Made by a program: the position numbers and the translations under genes. A DNA stretch of 8,477 nucleotides, from positions 1 through 8,477 of the forward strand of contig SKNE01000027.1 in the NCBI GenBank assembly GCA_007120675.1, read 5' to 3'. Of this stretch, positions 1-6,893 are shown piece after piece. The DNA is from Bacteroidales bacterium (GTDB lineage: Bacteria; Bacteroidota; Bacteroidia; Bacteroidales; UBA7960). Numbering within the stretch: the first letter of the stretch is position 1; every line of letters begins with the position of its first letter. The notes beneath the pieces were generated by a model. The model ran no database searches. It was not told the DNA's origin and saw only the letters and a list, made by a program, of their open reading frames with translations.

Positions 1-1
1 C

Positions 2-406
2 GATGGTTCCAGGCTTTACGTCCGCATTGAATCGCAGTCGGCCTGCGGTCATTGCCGTGCCAAGTCCTACTGCGGCATGGTGGAATCGGTGGACAAGATC
101 GTTGAGGTGACCACCAGCGATGCAGACGCCTATGGTCCCGGACAAAAAGTTGAGGTGATCCTGCAACGCTCCCTGGGATATAAGGCCCTTCTGATGGGTT
201 ACATGCTCCCCTTTCTTATCCTGCTGGCCGGTTTGTTTTCAATCTACCTGCTCACCGGACAGGAGGGGCTGTCGGCCTTGCTGGCCCTATTGCTCATGGT
301 ACCCTACTATGCGTTGCTTTACCGCTACAGGGACCGCCTTCGCAGCACCTTTCACTTCACGGTCAGGCCGGCGTCCGGGCAGGCAGGCCATCGCCCGTTG
401 GGTTGA
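2..406 (+). CDS. rseC: RseC/MucC-family membrane protein, 5' end missing
   Basis: The gene runs in from the left edge; 134 codons are visible and the reading frame is open from base 2. Near the visible N-terminus is a cysteine cluster, C15-G-H-C18 with C24-G, as in RseC/MucC proteins. A short soluble stretch follows, then two hydrophobic segments at about residues 63-84 and 90-107, and a basic tail. The cluster usually lies nearer 28 residues from the start, so I estimate about 15 residues are lost. The first Met in the window (base 77) lies after the cysteines and is not the true start. In proteobacteria the family modulates sigma-E signalling or helps reduce SoxR. In Bacteroidetes it usually sits beside the Rnf electron-transport genes. 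No rnf gene follows here; trkA does, after 60 nt and a promoter-like box. Family assignment is good, exact role uncertain. Confidence 0.8.
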   Translation, partial: DGSRLYVRIESQSACGHCRAKSYCGMVESVDKIVEVTTSDADAYGPGQKVEVILQRSLGYKALLMGYMLPFLILLAGLFSIYLLTGQEGLSALLALLLMVPYYALLYRYRDRLRSTFHFTVRPASGQAGHRPLG

Positions 407-429
407 AGTCGCGAATGCAAAAAATCCCT

Positions 430-437
430 TACATTTG
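430..437 (+). promoter_or_regulatory. Bacteroidetes-type -7 box upstream of trkA
   Basis: TACATTTG matches the Bacteroidetes -7 consensus TAnnTTTG exactly and lies 29 nt before the trkA ATG. A TTG at 403-405 could be the -33 element, but the 24-nt spacing is slightly longer than usual. It suggests that trkAH has its own promoter and does not depend only on read-through from the RseC-family gene. Confidence 0.5.
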
Positions 438-466
438 CCTTTCAAATTGACCATCATTTCTGACCC

Positions 467-1816
467 ATGAACATTCTCATCACAGGCGACAGCGAGGTAG
501 CCCTCCACCTGGCAGAGCTCCTCTCGGGTGAGAACCACGACGTGACTCTGGTGGCTCCCGACAAGGATTTTCTCAAGCTGATTGAGTCCCATTCCGACCT
601 GCTCACCCTCGTGGGTGACTCCACCAACACACAGGTGCTGAAGAATGCGGATGTGAGGCGAACGGAACTGGTGATCAGCGCCCACCACGATGGTCGCATC
701 AGCTTGCTTACTGCCATCCTGGCAAAACAGCTTGGGGCCCGCAAGTGCATTGCCAAGGTCAACGAGCCCGAATACCTCACGGATGAGTGCCGTGTTTTGT
801 ACAAGGAGCTGGGCATTGACCACCTGGTATCCCCCGAAAGAATCGCCGCCAACGAAATCGTCAACCTGCTGACCAATACGGCGGCTGCCGAGATCTTCGA
901 TTTCTCGGACAACAAGCTGTCGCTCATGCTTGTCAAGCTGGAAGAGGGGGCGCCCGTGGTGGGCAAGACCCTGCGGGAGATTGCCAGGGAGTACGAGCAA
1001 CAGAACTATCGCGCTGTGTCCATCCATCGCCGGGCCAAAACAATCATCCCCAAGGCGGACGATCTTTTTCAGGCGGGCGACATGGCCTATGTGGTCACCA
1101 GGCCGGATGGCATTGATCATCTGCTGGAGCTCAGCGGAAAGGAGCGGTTCGAGGTAAAGAACCTGATGATTGTCGGTGGGGGTGCCGTGGGCAGCCAGGC
1201 CGCCGCCGCACTGGAAAACAGCTTCAATGTCAAGCTCTTTGAGATGGATGCCGACAGGGCCAATGAATTGTCGGATGCCCTGCGCTCCAGCCTGGTGATC
1301 AACGGCGATGCGCGCAACATCAACCTCCTGGAAAGCGAAAGCGTGGCTTCCATGGATGCCTTTGTGGCGGTCACGAACAACTCTGAAACCAATATCCTGA
1401 CCTGCCTGCTTGCCAAGCGCTTTGGAGTGAAAAAGACCATCGCCCTGGTGGAAAACATCGATTTCATTGAGATCTCCCAGAGTGTGGGCATCGACACCAT
1501 CATCAACAAGAAGCTGGCCACGGCCAGCTACATTCTCCGCTTCACCATGACGGCTGAGGTGATCTCCACCAAGTGCCTTACCAGTGTTGACGCCGAGGTG
1601 TTTGAGTTCAAAGCGCGCGAGGGATCGCCGGTGACAAAAAAACCCATCAGGAAGCTGAATTTTCCGCGCCAGGCAATCATTGGCGGGGTGATCAGGGAGG
1701 GACACGGTTACATCGCAGAGGGGGACATGCAGATCCAGGCGGGCGACAAAGTGGTGGTTTTCTCCCTGCCGGAAGCGTTCCACGGGGTGGATAAGCTGTT
1801 TAAAGGGAAGAAATAA
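467..1816 (+). CDS. trkA: Trk potassium uptake regulatory subunit TrkA
   Basis: TrkA is the peripheral cytoplasmic subunit of the Trk K+ uptake system. It forms a nucleotide-binding ring under TrkH and gates it. The 449 residues have the usual two-fold RCK layout: N-domain 1 (about 1-125), C-domain 1 (about 140-220), N-domain 2 (about 231-350) and C-domain 2 (about 370-445). Domain 2 has an intact glycine-rich dinucleotide motif, GGGAVG (237-242), with acidic E259 after the second strand and GD at 280-281. Domain 1 has GDSEVA (7-12) in the same place, keeping only the first glycine, though GD (50-51) is conserved. Nucleotide binding in domain 1 may therefore differ. The ATG at 467 fits the family N-terminus. 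The gene is followed after 3 nt by trkH, so the two form an operon. A long open frame on the opposite strand is only a shadow. Confidence 0.95.
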   Translation: MNILITGDSEVALHLAELLSGENHDVTLVAPDKDFLKLIESHSDLLTLVGDSTNTQVLKNADVRRTELVISAHHDGRISLLTAILAKQLGARKCIAKVNEPEYLTDECRVLYKELGIDHLVSPERIAANEIVNLLTNTAAAEIFDFSDNKLSLMLVKLEEGAPVVGKTLREIAREYEQQNYRAVSIHRRAKTIIPKADDLFQAGDMAYVVTRPDGIDHLLELSGKERFEVKNLMIVGGGAVGSQAAAALENSFNVKLFEMDADRANELSDALRSSLVINGDARNINLLESESVASMDAFVAVTNNSETNILTCLLAKRFGVKKTIALVENIDFIEISQSVGIDTIINKKLATASYILRFTMTAEVISTKCLTSVDAEVFEFKAREGSPVTKKPIRKLNFPRQAIIGGVIREGHGYIAEGDMQIQAGDKVVVFSLPEAFHGVDKLFKGKK

Positions 1817-1819
1817 GGG

Positions 1820-3289
1820 GTGCCAAAGAAAAGGATCATAAACGGCAAACTGATCATCAAATTCACCGGCCTGCTGGTGATGATGCTGTCATTATTCATG
1901 CTGTTGTCTGCTCTCTGGTCGATCTATTACCAGGAAGAATCTGCCTACACATCCCTGATCCTCTCCGCAGCCATCACCTTTGTTTCCGGACTGGTCGCCT
2001 TCTTGCTGACCAGGAAACATGATTTCAGGAACATCGGCAAAAAGGAAGGCTATGTGATTGTGACCGTCATTTATGTGTGCATTGCTTTCTTTGGTGCGCT
2101 CCCATTCTATCTTTGCGGTGCCATCCCCAGCTTCTCCGACGCCTTCTTTGAATCCACCTCCGGCATAGCCACTACCGGGGCCACCATTTTGACCGACATC
2201 GAATCCCTTCCCATGGGACTCCTTTTCTGGCGCAGCATGACGCACTGGCTGGGGGGCATGGGGATCATTGTACTGACCCTGGCCATATTGCCCATCCTTG
2301 GTGTGGGGGGAATGCAGCTTTTTGTGGCGGAAGTGCCGGGCACCACCCCCAGCAGGCTGCATCCGCGGATCACACAGACGGCCAAGAGGCTGTGGGGCAT
2401 ATATACGGGACTTACCCTGGTCCTGACCCTCCTGCTCATGCTGGGGGGGATGGATTTGTTCCACAGCATCAATCACGCTTTCAGCACGGTAGCCACCGGT
2501 GGATTCTCCACACAAAACGACAGCATGGCAGGCTATTCCGCCTATACGCAATATGTGATCATCCTGTTCATGATCCTCGGGGCCACCAGCTTTTCACTGC
2601 ATTATTTCGTTCTAAAAGGGCAGTTCAGCAAGGTACTCAACAACGAAGAATGGCTGTTTTTTCTCAAGCTCATGGGAAGCTTCACCTTGCTGTTTTTCTT
2701 GTCGCTGCTTGTTATCATGCAGTCTCCCGACATTGAATATATCTTCCGGAAAAGCCTGTTCCAGGTGGTGTCCATTGTCACCACCACGGGTTTCACGACC
2801 ACTGATTACATGGAGTGGCAGGGGTTTCTGTGGTTCTTCCTCTTTCTGCTCATGTTCACCGGGGGTTGCATCGGATCTACTGCGGGGGGGATGAAAATGA
2901 TCCGCGTGCTGGTGCTGGTGAAGAACACCCGCCTGGAGTTCAAACGCCTGTTGCATCCAATGGCCGTGATTCCGGTGAGGGTAAACCAGAAAAGCATTCC
3001 CCAGGAGATCATTCACAACTTCCTGGCCTTCTTTTTGTTATACATGCTGCTATTCATGGCGGGGGCCGCCGCCATGACGCTCTTCGGACTGGACTTCACT
3101 TCAGCCATCGGTGCGTCGGCCGCCACCCTCGGTAACATCGGACCGGCCATCGCCAATGTGGGGCCCATCGAGAGTTATGGAAGCATCCCCAATCCGGCCA
3201 AGTGGATCCTAAGCTTCTACATGATCCTTGGCCGGCTGGAGATGTTCACCGTGCTCCTACTCCTGTCGCCCAGCTTTTATAAGAAATAA
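1820..3289 (+). CDS. trkH: Trk potassium uptake channel subunit TrkH
   Basis: This is the membrane subunit of the Trk K+ uptake system, 489 residues and very hydrophobic, typical of TrkH/KtrB. All four pore-loop repeats can be seen with their filter glycines: TTGAT around G120, ATGGFST around G227-G228, TTTGFTT around G324, and LGNIGPA around G439. Other family marks are HWLGGMG (142-148), the glycine-rich GGCIGSTAGG (348-357) before the fourth repeat, and GRLEMFTVL near the C-terminus (471-479). The start is a GTG. The trkA stop codon lies in the same frame directly upstream and the next Met is residue 21, inside the first membrane segment, so GTG 1820 is the best start. The 3-nt gap and the purine-rich end of trkA suggest coupled translation. 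No strong terminator follows. Confidence 0.95.
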   Translation: MPKKRIINGKLIIKFTGLLVMMLSLFMLLSALWSIYYQEESAYTSLILSAAITFVSGLVAFLLTRKHDFRNIGKKEGYVIVTVIYVCIAFFGALPFYLCGAIPSFSDAFFESTSGIATTGATILTDIESLPMGLLFWRSMTHWLGGMGIIVLTLAILPILGVGGMQLFVAEVPGTTPSRLHPRITQTAKRLWGIYTGLTLVLTLLLMLGGMDLFHSINHAFSTVATGGFSTQNDSMAGYSAYTQYVIILFMILGATSFSLHYFVLKGQFSKVLNNEEWLFFLKLMGSFTLLFFLSLLVIMQSPDIEYIFRKSLFQVVSIVTTTGFTTTDYMEWQGFLWFFLFLLMFTGGCIGSTAGGMKMIRVLVLVKNTRLEFKRLLHPMAVIPVRVNQKSIPQEIIHNFLAFFLLYMLLFMAGAAAMTLFGLDFTSAIGASAATLGNIGPAIANVGPIESYGSIPNPAKWILSFYMILGRLEMFTVLLLLSPSFYKK

Positions 3290-3347
3290 TGCATTCGATG
3301 TGCGTATTCCTGCTTCACAGGAGCATAAAACCCACCCATATTTTGTC

Positions 3348-3355
3348 TACTTTTG
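3348..3355 (+). promoter_or_regulatory. Bacteroidetes-type -7 box for the glycosyltransferase gene
   Basis: TACTTTTG matches TAnnTTTG exactly. No clear TTG -33 element lies 17-23 nt upstream. A transcript starting a few bases downstream would leave a leader of about 15 nt before the ATG at 3377. The box overlaps the possible TTG start at 3353, which argues against that start. Confidence 0.5.
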
Positions 3356-3376
3356 CCTTCACACGCCAGGCCGGAC

Positions 3377-4294
3377 ATGTTAAGCATCTGCATCCCCATA
3401 TACAAGCAGGAGGTGAGTGAGCTCACCAATGAACTTCATCTCCAGGCGGTTGAGCTGAGTGTTGACGCTGAGATCTGCCTGCTGGATGATGGCTCAGATG
3501 ATCAAAGCAGGGAGGCCAACCGGTCGCTGGGGAGACTGCCCCTGGTCAGGTATGAGGAGCTGGCCCGCAATGCGGGCAGAAGCAGGGTCCGTAACCTGCT
3601 CGCCAAAATGGCCCGGCACCCTTACCTGCTGTTTCTTGATGGCGATACGCGGATCATCCGCAAGGACTTTCTAAAGGTCTACCTGTCCCACCTGGCATCC
3701 GGCCAGGTGCTGTGTGGCGGCCATGTGTATGGTGATCAGCCGGCAGACAATAGCCTGGTCCTTCACTGGCTGGTGGGCTCAAAGCGGGAGGTAAGGCCTG
3801 CCGCTGAGCGCAACAAACGACCTTACCTCTCCTTTATGACGGGCAACTTCCTGATCCAAAAAGCGCTGTTCGCCCAGTTGGGCTTCAGGGAAAACCTGGA
3901 GGGGTACGGACACGAGGACACCCTTTTTGGATTTGACCTCATGAAACAGGAAGCAGTCACCAGGCACATCGACAACCCGGTCCTGCATGCCGGACTGGAC
4001 GCGGCAGAACGCTTCCTTGAAAAAACACGGGAAGGGCTGGAAAACCTTCAACGCACCTGGGAGCTGAGCGGGCGGGATCCCCGCTACCTTGACATGGTCC
4101 GCATCATGCGCACATACCAGGGGGTCAGGTCACTGAGACTTTGCCAAGTCTTGCGGTGGATACAAACAAAACACAAGGCGGGTATGGAGAGAAGGCTGGA
4201 ACAGACCCCCTCCCTTCTTCTTTTTGACCTCTACAAGCTCACTTACCTTTGCCAAATCATGCAAAGCCACGCCAAGCGAGGGTTACCTGGGTAG
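3377..4294 (+). CDS. Family 2 glycosyltransferase
   Basis: This is a predicted inverting GT-A glycosyltransferase using a nucleotide sugar; the acceptor is unknown. From ATG 3377 it is 305 residues. The N-terminus SICIPIYKQ (3-11) is the first strand of the GT2 fold. LDDGSDD (36-42) is the nucleotide-binding aspartate motif, ARNAGRSRVRN (63-73) the usual following loop, and FLDGD (86-90) the DxD metal site. TGNFLIQK (155-162) and GYGHEDTLFG (176-185) resemble the C-terminal motif of galactosyltransferase/GalNAc-transferase-like enzymes (GT7C type), with E180-D181 the likely catalytic or acceptor-site acids. No membrane segment or signal peptide is visible, so it is probably cytoplasmic. A longer frame from TTG 3353 exists but lies in the promoter box, and the fold begins right after ATG 3377. 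The gene stands alone, so it cannot be assigned to a particular glycan. Confidence 0.88.
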   Translation: MLSICIPIYKQEVSELTNELHLQAVELSVDAEICLLDDGSDDQSREANRSLGRLPLVRYEELARNAGRSRVRNLLAKMARHPYLLFLDGDTRIIRKDFLKVYLSHLASGQVLCGGHVYGDQPADNSLVLHWLVGSKREVRPAAERNKRPYLSFMTGNFLIQKALFAQLGFRENLEGYGHEDTLFGFDLMKQEAVTRHIDNPVLHAGLDAAERFLEKTREGLENLQRTWELSGRDPRYLDMVRIMRTYQGVRSLRLCQVLRWIQTKHKAGMERRLEQTPSLLLFDLYKLTYLCQIMQSHAKRGLPG

Positions 4295-4303
4295 CGCCTG
4301 TGG

Positions 4304-4354
4304 CCCGGCCGTGATGGCGGGCAGGGATCAGGCAGAAAAAATATGCCTGCCGGG
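4304..4354 (+). repeat. Nested inverted repeats between glycosyltransferase and acidic-protein genes
   Basis: CCCGGC (4304-4309) is complementary to GCCGGG (4349-4354). Inside it, CAGGCA (4329-4334) pairs with TGCCTG (4344-4349) around a 9-nt A-rich loop. The two stems share base 4349, so both cannot form completely. GGCAGG-type bases near 4320-4325 could pair instead with CCTGCC at 4346-4351, giving an alternative fold. There is no T-run after it, so it is not a classic intrinsic terminator. It may help end the glycosyltransferase transcript, or be chance in GC-rich DNA. Confidence 0.35.
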
Positions 4355-4377
4355 ACCAATGACAGCGTATTATTATG

Positions 4378-4385
4378 TAGTTTTG
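4378..4385 (+). promoter_or_regulatory. Bacteroidetes-type -7 box upstream of the acidic protein/manA pair
   Basis: TAGTTTTG matches TAnnTTTG exactly and lies 32 nt before the ATG at 4418, inside a locally AT-rich stretch. No TTG is found at the -33 spacing. It would drive the two-gene unit that includes manA. Confidence 0.5.
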
Positions 4386-4417
4386 GTATTTACAATGTTA
4401 CCCTAAGCTAAAAAATC

Positions 4418-4879
4418 ATGCAACATGTATTGGAGATCAAGCCATTGACTGGCTTTGGCAACATCAAGTTTGGCGCCACCGGCGAAGAGGTGGAAGCCGT
4501 TCTGGGCTCACCCCAGGAGACAGAGACCATCGATGTGGAAGGGGAGATCCATGAAGTGGTGGTCTGGAGCTACTGGGAGAAGGGGCACGCGGTGTATTTC
4601 GAGAAGGAATTAAACAATGTGTGCACCAATTTTGAGACGGACAATGAGGGGGCCACCCTGTTTGGTGAGAAGGTGTTTGGCCTCGGTGAAAAGGGCGTCA
4701 TTGACCTGATGCAGAAGAATGGGTTCAAGACCTTTGAAGTGGAGGATGACGACGACCTGGATGAGCGTATCCTCTTTTTCAATGACGCCCACCTGCAATT
4801 TGTCTTTGATGATGGCCAGCTAATCCTGGTCAGCTGGGCCGTGGCCATGGATGATGATGAAAAAATCCTCTGGCCCTGA
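4418..4879 (+). CDS. Acidic conserved-type protein of unknown function
   Basis: I do not recognise a named family. The 153 residues are strongly acidic, with Asp/Glu clusters at about 109-116 (EDDDDLDE) and 145-148, and have no signal peptide or membrane segment, so the protein is likely soluble and cytoplasmic. The N-terminus GFGNIKFGATGEEVEAVLG (12-30) follows a pattern seen in several small bacterial domains, a glycine-rich strand then a helix ending in LG.P (here LGSPQE). The rest alternates short strands (VVVWSYW, HAVYFE, LQFVFDD, LILVSWAV), suggesting a small alpha/beta or beta-sandwich fold. Its TGA stop overlaps the manA ATG in TGATG, so translation is probably coupled, and it has a promoter-like box upstream. 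A link to sugar metabolism is only inferred from this position. An immunity-protein-like or SmpA/BamE-like fold is possible but unproven. Confidence 0.85.
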   Translation: MQHVLEIKPLTGFGNIKFGATGEEVEAVLGSPQETETIDVEGEIHEVVVWSYWEKGHAVYFEKELNNVCTNFETDNEGATLFGEKVFGLGEKGVIDLMQKNGFKTFEVEDDDDLDERILFFNDAHLQFVFDDGQLILVSWAVAMDDDEKILWP

Positions 4880-5859
4880 TGACGCAAGGACTTTACCCCT
4901 TAAAGTTCACCCCCCTGTTCAAGGATAAGGTGTGGGGTGGCAGGCGCATGCCTGCATTGCTGAACAAGGACTACAAGCCCCTGTCCAAATGCGGCGAATC
5001 GTGGGAGATCAGCGGCTTGCCGGGAAATGAATCCGTGGTGAGCAACGGTTTCCTCGCAGGCAACGCGCTCCCTGAGCTCATCGAGGTTTACATGGGCGAC
5101 CTGGTGGGAGACAAGGTGTTTGCCCATTATGGAAGGGATTTTCCCCTGCTGTTCAAATTCCTGGATACCGACGGCGATTTGTCCATCCAGGTGCATCCCG
5201 ACGACTCCCTTGCCCTGGAACGTCACCAAAGCCGGGGCAAGACGGAATGCTGGTATGTGCTCGGTGCGGAGCCTGGCGCAGAATTGATCGTGGGCTTCAA
5301 CAGGGACATCACACCAGGCATCTACCGTGATCACCTGGAGAAGAGGCGGCTTCGCGAGATCCTCAGGTCAGAGCAGGTGAAGGCTGGTGATCTCTTCTTT
5401 ATTCCGGCCGGACAGGTGCATGCCATAGGCCGGGGAATCACCCTCTGCGAGATACAGCAAGCCTCAGATATCACCTACCGCATCTATGACTGGGACCGTC
5501 CTGGTGAGGATGGCAGGCCGCGAAAGCTGCACACCGAGGAGGCCATGGATGCCATCCACTTTGCAAGCCATGACAGCAGGGTGCCTTACCAGGACGCACC
5601 CAACAAGCCGGTGGCTCTCATTGAGTGCCCGTTTTTCACCATCAGGAAGCTCTCCTTTGACAGGGAAATGGAGATGGATTACCTTTTTGTCGACTCATTC
5701 GTGGTGTACACCTGCCTTGAAGGGGGCTGTACCCTTTACCACGGGGCAGGCAGCGAGGGCATGGGTAAAGGGGACACCCTGCTCATCCCTGCCGAGATCA
5801 ATGGCGTCAGACTCAGTCCGGCCGGTCACTGTGTACTCTTAGAAAGCTATATTGCCTAG
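4879..5859 (+). CDS. manA: Mannose-6-phosphate isomerase, class I
   Basis: This zinc enzyme interconverts mannose-6-phosphate and fructose-6-phosphate in the cytoplasm, linking glycolysis to GDP-mannose and surface-sugar synthesis or to mannose use. The 326 residues match the short bacterial class I form (about 315 residues in Bacillus). Zinc ligands are visible as Q104 and H106 in SIQVHPDD, E123 in GKTE, and H181 in PAGQVHAIG. The N-terminal KVWGG (17-21) and ESWEISG (40-46) and the YRIYDWDR motif (200-207, with the likely catalytic R201) are also typical. The last 70 or so residues form the second, degenerate cupin half (for example GDTLLIPAE). The ATG start overlaps the TGA stop of the preceding gene. 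The gene is convergent with the SDR gene, leaving a 118-nt gap without an obvious terminator. Confidence 0.96.
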   Translation: MTQGLYPLKFTPLFKDKVWGGRRMPALLNKDYKPLSKCGESWEISGLPGNESVVSNGFLAGNALPELIEVYMGDLVGDKVFAHYGRDFPLLFKFLDTDGDLSIQVHPDDSLALERHQSRGKTECWYVLGAEPGAELIVGFNRDITPGIYRDHLEKRRLREILRSEQVKAGDLFFIPAGQVHAIGRGITLCEIQQASDITYRIYDWDRPGEDGRPRKLHTEEAMDAIHFASHDSRVPYQDAPNKPVALIECPFFTIRKLSFDREMEMDYLFVDSFVVYTCLEGGCTLYHGAGSEGMGKGDTLLIPAEINGVRLSPAGHCVLLESYIA

Positions 5860-5977
5860 CCAGGGTATGAATGGCCACGGGTCCCGGGGCGCAGGTGCGG
5901 AGGAAAAGATTGACAACCAGCGATAGCGGGCTGTGCAGTCGACAGGACCGCTTGACTAGCTGTCTGTTGCTGCCGGA

Positions 5978-6781
5978 TCAGGAAAGCGGCGAGTCGGGTT
6001 CACCGGCCATGTGCTTATATATTAGTTTATCCGTCAGTGACGGCAAGAATTTATTCAGCCACACGGTCAGCTTTCCCTGGCGAGTCAGAATCAATGTGTT
6101 CTTCCTTTTGGCGATGGCCCCCAGGATGTGCCGGGCTACCTCTCCGGCGCTCATCATTTTATCTTCATCCCGCGGAGATTCACCTTGCGCGGTGCCATCA
6201 CCGGCCAGCGCGGTTTTCCGGATGTTGGAGGCAGTAAAGCCCGGACAGGCGATCAGAACGTGCAACCCCCTGTTCAGGTTTTCTATGCGCAGCGCCTCAA
6301 GCAGTCCGTGCATGGCAAATTTCGAGGCTGAGTACCCCGTACGGGCAGGAAGTCCCTTGTAGCCCGCTATGGATGAAACGCCCACCAGGCTGCCCCGGCT
6401 ATCCAGGAGGTAGGGCAGTGCATACCTGCTGCAATAGACCGTGCCCCAGAAGTTCACCGCCATCAGGCGTTCAATCACCTTTGTGTCCGCCTGGTCAAAT
6501 AAGGCGCGCATGGAGATGCCTGCATTGCTGATCAGCACATCTATGCGGCCAAAACGTTCAATGGTCCGCTCAACCAGCTTTCTGCAATCCCCTTCACTGG
6601 ACACATCGGTGGGAACCACGAGGCTTTTTTCAGGACTAAAACCCGTTGCCAGGGCCTCCATGGCCTCCTTGTTCCGCGCGGCCAGGACAACCCGCGCACC
6701 CTGTTCCAGGCATGCTTCGGCAAGGGCCCTGCCAATCCCTGAAGAGGCCCCGGTCACAATAATCACCTTGTCTTTGAACAT
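5978..6781 (-). CDS. Short-chain dehydrogenase/reductase (SDR family)
   Basis: This is a classical SDR oxidoreductase of 267 residues, using NAD(H) or NADP(H); the substrate is unknown. The Rossmann fold begins with TGASSGIG (10-17). R31 and R36 near the end of the second strand (ARVVLAARN) favour NADP(H). D59 is the usual cofactor-contact acid and SNAG (85-88) replaces the common NNAG. The catalytic set is N110, S137 (in GVSSIAG), Y150 and K154 (YSASK). CPGFTAS (about 179-185) is the PG motif after the sixth strand. The C-terminal extension (about residues 210-267), with KLTVWLNKFLPSLTDKLIYK, is like that of DltE/YqjQ-type or membrane-associated SDRs. ATG 6781 is directly before the Rossmann strand, so the start is secure. 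The gene is divergent from the GNAT-like gene, and no good promoter is seen; TAATTTTA in the gap is one base off the -7 consensus. Confidence 0.93.
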   Translation of the reverse strand: MFKDKVIIVTGASSGIGRALAEACLEQGARVVLAARNKEAMEALATGFSPEKSLVVPTDVSSEGDCRKLVERTIERFGRIDVLISNAGISMRALFDQADTKVIERLMAVNFWGTVYCSRYALPYLLDSRGSLVGVSSIAGYKGLPARTGYSASKFAMHGLLEALRIENLNRGLHVLIACPGFTASNIRKTALAGDGTAQGESPRDEDKMMSAGEVARHILGAIAKRKNTLILTRQGKLTVWLNKFLPSLTDKLIYKHMAGEPDSPLS

Positions 6782-6893
6782 ATCTGTTTGCTTGGATGAT
6801 GGAGGAATGATCCGATACCGGCAGATAAAATTAGTGTTTTTTTTGCTGGGGGAAATGATTAATTTCGCTCCCGACGAAGCCCCTCATCCACCC

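Noticed and set aside
287..1783. 498-codon open frame on the minus strand opposite trkA
   Set aside because: It is fully antisense to a clear TrkA, has a Gly/His/Asp-rich shadow composition and no recognisable domain. Long antisense frames are expected when codons end mostly in G or C.
1892..2551. 219-codon minus-strand frame opposite trkH
   Set aside because: It is antisense to a secure TrkH with all four pore motifs and has no recognisable protein pattern.
3301..3330. Hairpin TCCTG-cttca-CAGGA after trkH as a terminator
   Set aside because: The stem is only 5 bp and is followed by TAAAACCC rather than a T-run, so it is too weak to call.
5860..5977. Shared terminator between convergent manA and SDR genes
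   Set aside because: I found only short pairings such as GACAG/CTGTC with a 15-nt loop and no T-run on either strand; nothing stands above chance.
6441..6806. N-terminal 120-odd codons of the long plus-strand frame before the GNAT-like gene
   Set aside because: They are antisense to a secure SDR gene, show shadow composition rich in Ser, Arg and Thr, and precede better starts.
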